From the NCBI GenBank assembly GCA_007115705.1, contig QXEO01000832.1, positions 638,791-702,790 of the forward strand: DNA of 64,000 bases, in the 5' to 3' direction. The stretch comes from Dactylis glomerata. Lineage: Eukaryota > Streptophyta > Magnoliopsida > Poales > Poaceae. Position 1 is the first letter of the stretch; each line of letters opens with the position of its first letter. A model generated the notes under the pieces. The model was given only the letters and a program-made list of their open reading frames with translations. It made no database searches and was not told the origin of the DNA. Position numbers and translations under genes: made by a program. Shown here piece after piece: positions 10,121 through 22,267 of the stretch.

Positions 10121-11764
10121 TGCTTGTTAAGGCGGTGTTGATGTAAATCACCGTCCCGTTGGGAACCCCAAGAGGAAGGTATGATGAGTATAGCAGCATA
10201 TTTTCGCTCAGTAAGAAATCAAGGTTTATCATATCCAGGAAAAAGCCAAACGTCTGAAGGTGATGTATGCTAGCTTAGCGACAACTCCGGACAATTTATA
10301 AGGAGCCTCGTCCAGTGCTTTGCTTTGCACCAGCAACAACGTGGAACCTGCACACAACACAACCAAATACTTTGCTCCCAACTTACGACGAGGTTGTCAA
10401 TCTCACCGGTTAACTGTAAACAAAGGAATGAGCGTATCGAGTGGAAAGCAATAGTAGTATGCAAGAAAGTAAACAGTGCGAGTAAAGTAAATAGGTGATA
10501 GCAATATAAAAGAAATTGGACCGGGGTCCACAGTTCACAAGTGGTGTCTCTCCATAAAATAAATAACGCATGCTGGATAAACAAATTACAGTTGGGCAAT
10601 TGATAGAATAAAGATAACATGCATATGTCGAGAGGATGACTATGAGATTTACTCTGGGCATTACAACAAAATATATAGACCGCCATCCAACTGCATCTAT
10701 GACTAATAATCCACCCACGGGGATATCGTCCGAACAACCCACGAGTATTAAGTTGCGAACAACAGATAACTGCATTAAGCAAAGTATGTAATGTAAACAA
10801 AGTATATGCCCTTGGGCATAAGAATGTTGTTTTCTCCCTAGTGGCAACAGCACATCTACAACCTTAGAGGTTTCTATCACTCCCCCAGATTAAATAGAGG
10901 CATGAACCCAACTATCGAGCATAAATACCCCTCTTGGAGTCACTAGTATCTACTTGGCCAAGATATTTACTAACAACGGAGAGCATACAAGATCATAAAC
11001 AACATAGAGATAACATAAGATAATATTCAGCACATCAACTCAATCGTAACACCAATATTCATCGGATCCCAACAAACACAACATGTAGAATTACATAACG
11101 GTGATCTCGATCATGTAAGGCAGCTCACGAGATCTAAACATGAAGCACATGGTGGAGAAGACAACCATCTAGCTACTGCTATGGACCCATAGTCCAAGGT
11201 AGACTACTCACTCATCGCGTCAGAGGCAAGCATGGTGATGAAGAAGACCTCCGGTGGCGATTCCCCTCTCCTCCAGGGTGCCGGGAAGAGCTTCTGGACC
11301 CTCCCGATCTCGGGTCGACGACGATGGTGGATCGCGATGTGTTTCTGGAAAATTGATCGGGTACTTAGATTTTTCCCGTCGGGGGGTCTTTATAGGTGAA
11401 GGGGCGGCGTCAGAAGTGGACCAGGGCGGTCACACACGTAGGGGGCGTGGCGAGGGGCTGGGCCACGCCGCCCTACTGTGTGGCCGGGCCGTGGCCCCTC
11501 TCCATCTCCTCTTCGGACTTCTGGAAGCTTTGGTAAATTTCTGGATGTTTGGCTTTTGTTTCATCCAATTCTGAGAATATTTCCTGTGTAACTTTTCTGA
11601 AACACAAAAAAGCAGAAAATAGGGAACTGGCACTGTGGCATCTTGTTAATAGGTTAGTTCCAGAAAATGTATAAAAATGCCACGAAGTGTAACGAAACAC
11701 TAAGCAAATGGTGTAAAAACAAGCATGGAGTATCAAATATTATAGATACATTTGAGACGTATCA
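10121..11764 (-). repeat. 3' LTR of the Athila-type element
   Basis: This 1,644 bp LTR reads TGATACGTCTCAAA... on the minus strand from 11764 and ends ...CAAGCA at 10121. It is homologous along its full length to 36839-38479, and more distantly to 45700-47368 and 49765-51418. A TATA-like CTTTATAG lies near 11387-11394 (inverted). Long antisense-looking open frames run through it but recur as LTR sequence in all four copies. Confidence 0.88.
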
Positions 11765-11790
11765 GCATCCCCAAGCTTAACTCCTGCTCG
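11765..11790 (-). promoter_or_regulatory. Polypurine tract of the Athila-type element
   Basis: On the minus strand the bases AAGCTTGGGGATGC lie immediately before the LTR start TGATACGTC. The same motif recurs twice further inside the element, near 13965-13985 and 14023-14040. Confidence 0.7.
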
Positions 11791-14573
11791 TCCTCGAGTA
11801 GGTAAGTGATAACAAAAGAAACAATTTTTAAGGTGACATGCACCTACACAATCTTGATCATCTATGTAAGCATTGAGTGCTGAGATCAAAAGAACTTAAA
11901 CATGGGCATGAAAGATATAATCTTGATAGAAGAAACTTAGCAACCATGTTATAACATGAAAAAGAACACAAATGAAAGATCATAAAAATGAAACAATAAA
12001 AGTCAAACATATGTTCAAATCATATGGAAAAACATACAAATGGTTTTCAGCTTGTCCTTCATGAGAGAGCAAAACATAAATGCATAGGACACCTTCAAGT
12101 TTAAGAAGACGACTAGAATAAAGTAATTTAAGAACAAGTGAAACCAAAATCATGAATAAATCAATGAAAACTTTGGGACAATGCACATTATACTCAGAAT
12201 GACAACTATGATCTCTTAGATGGTGCATAAAGATAGAAGGTGGTGACTCAACATAAAAGTAAAAGAAAGGCCCTTCGCAAAGGGAAGCAATGATTGCAAT
12301 TTTTATAAACCTTCAAAAATTATGGTACTTACTAGCTTTGAGCTCTCATTGCCCCATCATAAGCATCTTGGATGGTTAAAGTTAATGCGAGTACACTTAT
12401 GATGCATATACTTGACAAATCATAAGTTGAAAACCTCATGTCCCGTGAAGTACGAATACTCAAACCTCATGCTACTCGACTTAGAGTCCCAAGAAAGCTC
12501 TTGTCATTGTAAATATATGTGTATCATCGAGAACCGCCAACGGGGTACCTCCTGCCCGATGACATGGAACAAGCCCACATCAAAATGATAAGACAAACAG
12601 ACAATAAACACCTCGATATCTCTTTTATCTACCATTCGTATAGCTTTTTATTTTGAGATGCGTCGTCGAATATCCACTAAAGGCATGCTGTAAATTTCCA
12701 CCATGAATTACACATGGCTTAGATTAGCGGCCCAGGCATTTCCCTAACACATATAAGAACTCCATGATCCCGCAAGATTTCCAACTTGTTTCACATCGCG
12801 AGTATCCATAAACAAAAGATCACGATATCAACTCAAATAAGAAGTGCAATGTTGAAAGCTTACCCCATGATGGCATGGTTTGGCTAATTTCCAACTTACA
12901 ACTTGCAAGCATAACAACTCAACATAAGAGAGCCACAATGTCAAAATTTTAAGACGAGAAAAGTAAAGTGTGCCATTAGGTTCATGAGAGCTTTACTGAC
13001 CAATTTTCGCATAGCACCAAAAGTGTTTAATTTGAAGTATAGATAAAAGCAAGTCAAATGTACTTTGGAATAGCAAATTGCTAATAGGTATGTATGGTGG
13101 ACACATTGGAACAACTTGGTTTTTAAGAGTTGGATGCACAAGTAGAGCTCATACTCAGTACAAAACGAGGGCTAGCAAAAGACTGGGAGCGACCAACTAA
13201 GAGAGCAATAACGGCCATAATCATGCAAAGCGACAAAGCAACATTAAAAGAAGCATAAGATGGCATCAAAAGTCAAAAATTAAATGATCATAGAGGCTTA
13301 TGGCGACTTTGTATGAGTCTAACATGTGTGAGCATACGCCAAGTCAACCCAAATAAAGCATCAAGGAGAAAACCAAAATAATGCTTCCAAATAATAAAAA
13401 CAACGCATGATTTTTTCAAAGGCTCATTAAGCAATCTCAATCATTTGAGACAAGTCATGCTACAGCAAAACCATTAAGATACTATCAAAAAGACATCAAG
13501 CACGACATGTAAAAGCCTAGGCCGCAGTCTACACAATCTCCTTTTTGTACCATTTTTTTGCATGAATTTTTTTCTCTTTTCCAACACCATTCGAACCTTT
13601 TTGAAACAACTCTTTTGATGAAAACCAACATGGACCAGAGGTCAAAATACACCTTGATTCAAAGATATAACAAGATCTGAACATAAATCAAGGCGAAAAA
13701 CGAAAACTAAACGCTGTAGCAGAAAAAGAGAACACTCGTTGAACGATAATAATGAAAAACAGAATGTTCTTGGCAAATGAAAAGCAAGGCAACTTCTCCA
13801 AAAGAATTTTGTTGGGATCCAACAATTTATTTCAGCAAACAAAACTAAAATAAACTGAAAACTAAAACAACTGACGCTCCAAGAAAAATGCATAGTGCAT
13901 GAAGCAATAAAAATATAGTGTGTTGAAAGGTGACCTGATTTTTGCCGATGAAGAAGGGGTGCCTCGGGGGCATCCCCAAGCTTTAACGCTTGTACCTCTT
14001 GGATATTTCTTGGGGTGCGTGGGCATCCCCAAGCTTGAGCTTTTGTCCATTCTTCAACTCATCTCATCATTCTCCAATCCCTACACTTGAAAACTTCCTT
14101 CATACAAAACTAAACACAATTCTATTAGCAACATTAGTGTAAGCATAGCAATGAATCAATCCTTTTTTGCTTCAGGTTTCAACTCAAAACCACCATATAT
14201 AAAGCATATACTACTGTAGCAACTTCCCCAAAAAATTTGTGATCAAAAGAACTAAAAAAGAAAGAGATCAACAGACAAACACAAATAGTGGCAAAAATCT
14301 GTCAAAACAGAATAGCTGACAAAGGTCGAATTTTTAGAGGGTTTTCTGTTGCTCAAATCAAAAAGTGTATAACTAATGAAAGTTTGGATCTAACCTGGGG
14401 CATATGCACAAGAAATCGCAGGTCAAAAAGATATTCTGAGAATTTTCACGAATTTTTACGGTGCAGCACCAAAATCTGTTTCAGGACAGCAACATTCCCT
14501 AATCTTACCTCACTCAAATTAGAGGTTTCTCTTGGCACAACAACGAAATAAAAAGGATAAGGAGCAGTTATTA
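11791..14573 (-). other. Non-coding 3' region of the Athila-type element
   Basis: This AT-rich interior has no credible gene. It matches, in inverted orientation, 48100-49760 of the second Athila-type element, including two internal copies of the polypurine-like motif. The short frames seen here are not conserved in phase between the two elements. Confidence 0.65.
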
Positions 14574-14999
14574 CAGTATGTTGGCACGCAAAACTGCCGC
14601 GCAACACCGAGATAGTTGTCGTGCTTTCGTGACGACGGACGGGTGCTTTCCGAGCAAAGCAACAAAGATCTCCTCGCTTTCGTGGAGGAGAACCGACCGT
14701 TTTTCAGCGCAAAACGGCAAAGTTGATCCAAACCTTAGGAAGCTTGGTAGAACTACAGAACGATAAAAATGAAGATAACAGTACGTAAAAGTAGATGCGT
14801 TTTGTTGAATAGATCGATTGGATGATTTCTTTCTCAATCGGCCATGACCTTTTATATAGGCGCAGGACTTTGACGTACAAGATATGACTTGTCATATAGG
14901 AATAGAATTCCAATAGCATACACCAAATATTATTTGACCTCCTAATTCGGTTACCATATTTGCCTACCAAATCTTGTTGCTAAAATATACTAGTACTAG

Positions 15000-16627
15000 T
15001 CTCTACCAATAAAATTGCAATGCGACCGATCGGGCATATTTTCATTTAGCCCCCTAAAACATTTATGTATCAACCCGCAGTTCATCACTAGAAAATTGGC
15101 CCAGAGTTTCTTGATTTGCCCCCTGTGGCAATTGCCCACCCGGTGGCGTCCTACGCCCTCGAGGAGTCCGCCCCCACCTCCGGCCTCTCTCGCTCTCCCC
15201 CTAGCTTCGATCTCAGCTCCAGTGCCCAGCCACGGCCCGATGGTGAGACCAAGATGCCAGTAGCCATGTTCTCTAGGTGGTTTAGGGTAGCGACGATGAC
15301 GACATGCCGACATGGTCGTTGTTGGGGAAGATGAAAGGAGGCGCCTCCCGCCGTCCTGGCCGTGAGATGGGCCTTGCGAGGTTGGACAGCTCCGGAAGTG
15401 GGCGAGTACCCGTGAGGAAAGGCTGCTGACGACGCCAAAATTAGCGGCGACTTGGGGATTAGGAGACAGAGAAAAGGGGATCAGGCCAGAGCTGCACCCA
15501 CGCGACAGAGAATTGGCGGCCGTCGCCGCGACGGCAGGGTGATGGGCGACGAGGCGCTTCCCCTACGCGAGTCACGCGACGGTGGCTCAGCGGCGACTCG
15601 AGGAACTGGAGGACGCAGGGCTGCCCAGTGCGCTGGCGCTACTTTGCTAACTGTCGTCATCTCTAGCTCAAGTTGCAAGGTGTTGAAGAATTGAATTTTG
15701 TCCAGGCAATCAAGGCCAGCAGGCCGAGGAGGAGATCATGCTGTTGGTGGTCATCAACCCACGCATGTCGCTGAGACTGGCGAGCAGGTGAGGAAGATGC
15801 GGGCTGGATCAAGCGCGTCCTGCACTGCATCCTGCAACCAGACGGGCCACTTCAGAACCACCTGCACCGCCACCGTATGAGCCTCTCAAGCATACCTGTT
15901 GCAGTCCTGCTGTGAACAAAATGAAAAAAAAATTATTGTACAAGTTAGCCTCTAATATGCAAACTTCCTGCTTGCAGATTAGTTCGGTGAGGTTTACATA
16001 ACACAGTTGGTTTTTTAAGAGGCTACTAGCTTCTGCTTGCCTCTGCTAGACCAGAGGGAAATATAAGAAGAGTAATATGTGTTCAAGCACGCCATTGCAT
16101 GAAATATGTATGTGATCCTTCCTGGATCAAATAAATGGCAAGTATTGGACACTCATGCTGGCTGTGTGCAAGCTATGATGAAACATGCAGTTCTCTCTGC
16201 CCCCCAATGTAGTTCACTCTGCTGTCGTCAATACCATAAATAACCATTGTTCATTTGTGTGGATAAGTCTCCCTTGATTGAATTCATTAATTTAAAATCT
16301 TGCATGTTTCTTGAAAATGTCACCATATTGCTATCAATTGTGCACTATGTTAAAGTATTGGTTAGCCTTTGCTCCCTGCCACCTCGTACTGGTTCATCTA
16401 AAGTTCAAAAAAACTATTTTGGTGTGGAGCAAAGAAGATAGGGGTGGCGTCTAGAAGGGCAAATGCATGGTTTTTTATATGTAGCCACACATGTCCATGA
16501 AAAATCTAATTGTTTCTCAAACAAGTGTCGATGACACTGGTACACTAGCGAGCATATAGTGGGTCCGTTATTTATCTATTAAAACAAAAAATTGTTACTG
16601 CGCAGCAACGCGTGGGCATGCTGCTAG
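15000..16627 (+). mobile_element. Helitron A (plus strand) with captured GC-rich segment
   Basis: The 1,628 bp insert begins TCTCTACC and ends with a GC-rich hairpin region followed by CTAG (16624-16627); the next base is T. The sister LTR at 35100-35125 is uninterrupted at the same point, so the insertion boundaries are certain to within the CTAGT overlap. There is no target duplication in this reading, as expected for Helitrons; the target reads G/T rather than the usual A/T. The segment at about 15115-15690 is much more GC-rich than its surroundings and is probably captured host DNA, but no open frame in it is recognisable. There is no Rep/helicase gene, so it is non-autonomous. Confidence 0.8.
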
Positions 16628-16724
16628 TATGTATTAATTCCGGCCCTTCACGTACAAAGACTTAAATAGGAATAAAATATTCCGGGTCAGGAATTGTTTG
16701 ATCGCACTAGCTAGATAATAACAA

Positions 16725-19112
16725 CTAGCACAATACCCGTGCTTCGCCACGGGTCAATAAATAAGAAAATCTTTTGCCGCGTCAGTCTCAACTTTCTTGA
16801 GAATCCGCGGCACGTCGCAACCCCACACGGGGGCTTGTCTGATGAGACTAATCTAATCCTCGGTCGATCGATCCAACTATGGAGATTTGGACCGTAACAT
16901 CAAAATTCTTTTCACCACACATATTCCACGCGGAAGTGCTTGTGTGTTGCAACAATTGTGATATAATTCAATATGTGCTTGCAAACCTTGAATGCTATAT
17001 GACGTAATTTTTGTCTCTCAATCTCAAATTATATTTCACTTTGGTTTTTGGTTTGTACCGCATTTTCGGTTCTGCTAATGATTTAGTTCTCATGATTCAT
17101 TGTACATCAATCCTATCAGGATTGAAATAAGAGCTATTGCCACCAGAAGCAACCTGAAAGTAGTATTAAAAAGTCAGTAGTCAAATATAATCATGTGGAC
17201 ATTGAAAAAAAATGATAAACAAAGTCGCTATAAATCTAGACCAGAGCGGAGAGCAGACAGTGTAAGGTACTCACTTTTGCTTATTGCCAGTCTCTGCTGT
17301 TGTTCTCTGCTAAACCCTTTTTTCGTGCAAAACATATCAGACGTTAATACGCTTCAGATCAAGTGAACAATCGTGATGGTACCATATGATAATTTGAAGG
17401 ACTTAGTGAAGCGCAACACGCCATCTAGCATGTCCATAGTGACATGGACGGCATCCACCTCCATGACCGTATGGAGGTTCTTTGGGTATGGCAGCCTGCA
17501 ATGAAACGACAATTAAGTGGGCACACCGCCGGGCAGGGTCCTCTGCTATACGCTGCTCTGAAGGGGAGTAGGGGATGGTTAACTCAAGTGCAACCCCGAC
17601 GTTCGTGTGAGTGGCCTCTACCTCCGGAGACACCTCAAAGCCCATTGGCGACGGACCCTTAGCGGCCAGCTGCAAATCGGCGGCAGGATGCGGCCATGAT
17701 CATCCAAGAGACCAAGACAGAGAGCAGCTAGCTAGCTAGCTGATGTTGTGCACGCACGCACGGCCGGCTTGCCCGGCAGCAAACACGGCCACGGCCTGCG
17801 CTGCCACCCCAGCGAGTTGCGTTTCGATCTAGGCAGGCGTGCTCCAGGACGGGGAGCTCCAGCGCGGAGGACATCACCGCCGCCGCCAGGAGGTCGGCCG
17901 GATGGTGTCATCATCCTCGTCGGCCGGCAGGGCCGCCATGCGCGCTCGCCTGGCATGGGCTGGCCGGAGTCTACGACGTCGGCAAGCTCATCCAGATCCC
18001 CGCTCGGCCAGGTCTCAGCCACCGCGTTCACCTGGGGACGCCGCCGCCGCGCTCGCCCGAGAAGGCCGCCGTCGCGCTCGTGCTCGCCGAGGATGCCGCC
18101 GCTATCCCCGTCGGCGCTCGACTGCTCCCTTCCCGCCTGCACGAGTCCTGGGCATGCAGCATGGTGGGTGCGGTGGTGTGCTGGGATTTGGAGCAGAAGT
18201 CTTGTTTCATTAACGCAGGCCCATCTCGCTTCTTCCTCTCCCATCTCGACCACCGCATGGATGGTGACAGCAGCTGACCAGCAGCACCTCCATGGGACCA
18301 TCGCCATGCCGCCGCCGCGCGAGCGAGCTGCCCCTCTCCTCTCCCTGACTCCCCATCATGGTAGCCCTCCCCATCCTTGCAGCGTGGCCTCGACCCTCGC
18401 CTGCACCCGGCGGCCAGCATCGCTCCAAGCCACCCCATCCTGCACGACAGTGATGGCCCGACCCATCCAGCGTGGGCTCGTCCGTCCCCTGCATCCCCCA
18501 ACGGGCGATGATCGGTGTCGCCCCGATCCACTCGATTCGCCGTGCCAGTCGCAGTGGGGATTGATTCGCTTGGAATCGACGAAGGACTGATGTGCAAAAA
18601 GATCAACAAATCTGGACTGCGGGTAGAAGGACGAAAACCGGAGGATTCCAGCCGGCGGCGGATGAGAAGGAATCCCCCTGCTCAATGTGGCGCTCGGCGG
18701 CGGATGAGAAGTGATACGATTTGGCACTATGAAACAATTAGCCTTGACAGGCAGCTCGGCTATCGATCTTCGGTGCTGCCACAAACTGGCCACCGTCGTC
18801 GTCGGCACTACGGAGCTCTCCTCCTTGTAATATCGCAGCGCTAGCTGTGCCCCAACGAGTCACCGGCTGACGAGCTCTGGCTGGGGGCGTGGAGTGAAGG
18901 AGCCGCACAGAGGCCCGGGAGAGGCAGGGGGCGGAGGCGATATGGGCGTTGTCCAACTCCCGCGCAGAGACGTGCGTGCGGCATCACCTGGCTGCCCATC
19001 GGGAGAATCAGAAGAGATAGGCAGGAAAGAAAAAGAAAACATTTCGGGCTACCAGGACGAAAACGTATTTGTAGTTGGTTGAAAGCGTATTTTACGGACA
19101 CGGACCAGTCGA
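16725..19112 (-). mobile_element. Helitron B (minus strand) with captured GC-rich gene pieces
   Basis: On the minus strand the 2,388 bp insert begins TCGACTGG (19112) and ends with hairpin GACCCGTGGCGAAGCACGGG, a spacer and CTAG (16725-16728). It lies between A and T of an AACAATTGACC target that is intact in the other LTR (about 35206). The interior at 17400-19020 is GC-rich with several long overlapping frames on both strands (for example 17748-18590), typical of captured exon/intron pieces. I do not recognise the donor gene. No helicase is encoded. Confidence 0.82.
17400..19020. pseudogene. Captured host-gene fragments inside Helitron B
   Basis: This GC-rich segment contrasts with the AT-rich Helitron ends. 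Long frames in different phases overlap, for example 17748-18590 on plus and 17732-18307 and 18028-18609 on minus. None gives a recognisable domain, and their starts are arbitrary. A stretch near 17960-18130 reads as a plausible exon (YDVGKLIQIPARPG...) in one plus frame. The segment is best treated as one or more gene pieces of unknown origin. Confidence 0.4.
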
Positions 19113-19718
19113 TTGACCTGTGCATGCACTCGTCGTCCATTGCACCTTCTCTGTAAACTCCTTCAGCTTGATATCCGACCGAGGCAATGTAGAACTTGTC
19201 CTTGGTAGCAATCGTGCTAGCTCAATGAATAAGAGAATCTTTCCAGACCTTGTCCTATGCAGCGACATTAGTTCATGCAAAACTTCATAAAACTTGCTTC
19301 ACTTGATCTATGGTTGTGGCATATGTACTGAACAATAAGCAGCCTGCATTTGAACTTAGGACGATGTTGACTAGTACCGGCCATATAATTCTCAAGGCGA
19401 TGTTCAAAGAACACATCGGCTAAATCTTTTGCTGACGGCAATATGCAAATAAATCATCAGCCATATTTTCATAGGGCGATATTTCAAAATAAGATATCGG
19501 CCATAATTTCTTCAAGCCTACATCGACCTGCTAGAACTCCTCCCGATTAGCAACCATTTAGCTTAAAATGCTTCTGAACCTACCAGGACATATCTGACGT
19601 AGCTTCTGCAATATGAAAAAACACCTGTTGCAATTGTTTATCAATATACCCACTAACCAGTTTGGTCAATGATTAATTTGGCCTATAAATATCTTGTAGC
19701 CAAATTATGCATTCAACA

Positions 19719-19745
19719 CATGCCCCCCTGTTTTTGGTATAATTA
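19719..19745 (-). promoter_or_regulatory. Polypurine tract of the non-autonomous Gypsy element
   Basis: On the minus strand AAAACAGGGGGGCATG runs into the LTR start TGTTGAATGC at 19718. A G-run at this position confirms the minus orientation of the element. Confidence 0.7.
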
Positions 19746-20971
19746 TATTGAAATGACCAAAAACACATATGTAATACCTTAGGGCGATGTCAATAACTTC
19801 ATCGGCCATATAGCTTCTTAAGACATTGGCCAAATTTTTGCTTATGGTGATGTCTAAATAACTCATCAGCCATGATATCTTTAAGCCTCCTGCCATATGC
19901 TAGGATAATACCTTTTCATATATTTTCCTATATAGATCTTCCCAACTCGGCGACCATTTGCCGAATTTGTGCCAAAAGCAAATTTTCTAACAAAGTTGAA
20001 CAGTAAAATTTCTCTTGTTTTAACATGCAACATGTCTCATGGGCCAACTGATGTGTCCAGCATATTTCTTCTTGCACTTCACCCATAGCTAATCTAGATT
20101 GGTTAGAATCCAAGCAATTTTAAAAGTAAACCATCTATTATTCAGGCGATAAAACTCGTCATTCGTATTCTAAAACTTGCCGCCGAATTGTCCTACCTCT
20201 CGTTTGACTTGGATATCTTAATAAATAATCAGAGAACTCTCCAATCACCTAGCTCTAAATTATTGGCTAATTCGGTTGTTTCTGACACATGTACCGAATC
20301 TTCATTGCCGTGTTCTACTAGCTAGCTGCTACACTTCACCAGAACCGGCTACACACTGCACTGAACCTTCTTTGCTATGTAGCGCTAATTGTCGAACTGA
20401 ATCAGAACCAGCTGCATGCTGCACGAGGCTAGCATCCAACGGGATGATTTACTCATTTGCTACAGCAGCTAGAACATCGATTTTTTTAATATGAAAACTT
20501 ACCTTTGCTAATATGACAACCAGATGCTTCCTGTGCTAAATAATTAGCTCTAGAATTTTCTACCTGTAAGTATAAGGTTGATCGTAAAAGTATGCAGATA
20601 CTTAATCATGTCTAAACATCGGTCAAAGTAGCTATTTAGTGAACTATGAAAACACTGGAATTCGCCTTTAATTTATTGTACTACCACAAGCGAATTTTCA
20701 GAAACAATGTCCTTCACACTCATGTCTACTAAATTTTGTAAATCAAACTGTACTCAGTTTGGCAATTCGTACAAAGATATTTTAAGCTGACCGATGTTTT
20801 ATAAACAAGATTCTTGGGTAAAATTAAAATAATAAAATCGGCAATACCCCTAATAGTATGCAACAATTTATATGCAAAGTGATATTCTATTTTTATGCAA
20901 TCCTAACAGTAAGAATCGGTTGTTGTACACATATACTAGAAAGTAGATAATGCGGAACTATTGTACATGCA

Positions 20972-22204
20972 TTACTGTTTAGTAAACACATACCGATTTT
21001 TGCTTCGACCAAGCGACGTCCTGGATATGCAATGATGTATTCCTTCTCGTTGTCTTCTTACACCAAAGACTATGCCGATAACTGCATACTTGTTGCTCTT
21101 ATCGGCTTCCATATTAGCATTAATAAACATAGACATTGAAATGCTTGCATCACTGATAGCTATTTGTTCAAGTGGGTCGACCGATGTCCAAGCTTCATAA
21201 AAATCTTTAGTTATCTCATGCATATCGCTCTTTCGGGAACGATATTCATCGGTGCTTCTTTGCAGCAACTTATTGCTAGCATCGGTCAAATAATATATCT
21301 CACTGTATTGCAACTCAACCGATGCCTCTGTCAACGTGATGCATGTCGGATTATCCACCTTTATCAATATCCAGATCAGTAGGTGTATCACTTGTATTTT
21401 CTGAAATTCCATCGGGAACCATGCCATCCATATTTCTATTTTCATCCGCCGTGATGAGCTTCTTCCTCCAAGTCATCTTAAGAGGCACCACTGGTCTATC
21501 TTGATTGAACCACTCATCGCACCTTTTCTCGGCTATCTCTTCTTGGATTGCCAAAGCTCGTAGTCGTTGAACCCGTCGTTTCTGAGTATGTGTGAGTCCC
21601 ATCGGGCACCATTGAGGTTCCGATTTAATTCCCGGCATGACAGACCTAATCCTACAGCCCCCCCTGAATTTTCTGACCTGTACCAAGGTACTGTATCTTT
21701 TGGGACGAACGATTTATGTTTGGCTGAAAAATATCTCCGCCGATTAAGCACACCAACAGGTCCAGTTTTCTGGCTGGCACCACTTCTTGAGTTCACGTAT
21801 TGCATAAATATAGCAATACTATATTTGAAATCCATTGGAGACATATTCATGGATGGTCCTGAGATACTGCTCCTCGTGACTGAATCGTCGTATGTGTTAA
21901 CCGAATCAAGTTTCCGACTTTTAGTAGTGGACAGGGCATGTGCTTTATCTTTACCATTCTGCAAGCGAGGAACTGGGCTAGCTTCCTCCAAAAACTGATC
22001 AGATCCTATTTGATGTAGCTCACCATCCCGTTTTCTATCAGCAGCTACTTCCGGAACAAAGCCTAGTCCAATGTTTACAGTTTTTGAATTGTCAATGATA
22101 CCTTCAGCTGATTGGTATTCACAAATATTCAAACCATGAGTAGCATCTGAATCTTCTGGACTTTTTACATATCGAGGTTGAGCATGCTTCACTGGCACCC
22201 ACAC
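20972..22204 (-). pseudogene. Degraded gag/linker coding region of the non-autonomous Gypsy element
   Basis: Overlapping minus-strand frames (21533-22204, 21351-21686, 20972-21445) together look like one broken coding region. The middle part contains WCPMGLTHTQKRRVQRLR and MTWRKKLITADENRN, which resemble the linker before the protease in plant Gypsy polyproteins of the Tat type. Frame changes occur near 21540-21690 and 21350-21450. No protease DTG/DGG motif, reverse transcriptase or integrase follows, so the element never carried pol or lost it long ago. Confidence 0.5.
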
Positions 22205-22267
22205 GCGCTTGCAGTCACTATTATAACTCTCGCCATGTGCACCGTGTCTTCCCCGAGGACTGGAAGT

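Larger units (their letters stand above)
14579..19718 (-). repeat. 3' LTR of the non-autonomous Gypsy element, holding two Helitrons
   Basis: LTR sequence occupies 14579-14999, 16628-16724 and 19113-19718. The other LTR reads straight through both insertion points, which proves the insertions. Removing both Helitrons leaves about 1.12 kb of LTR. It contains TTTTATATAGG (about 14852) and a CTATAAAT near 19682 as TATA-like sequences. Confidence 0.88.

Noticed and set aside
10270..10880. Long frames of about 150-176 codons recurring in LTRs (also near 36988-37598, 46665-47189 and 50715-51458)
   Set aside because: They recur only because the four LTRs are homologous. Two overlapping frames are open at once, and the peptides are Cys/Leu/Tyr-rich with no domain, so low stop density is the better explanation.
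17748..18590. 280-codon frame as a real gene
   Set aside because: It lies inside a Helitron, overlaps equally long frames on the other strand, and has no recognisable domain. It is better read as captured fragments in GC-rich DNA.
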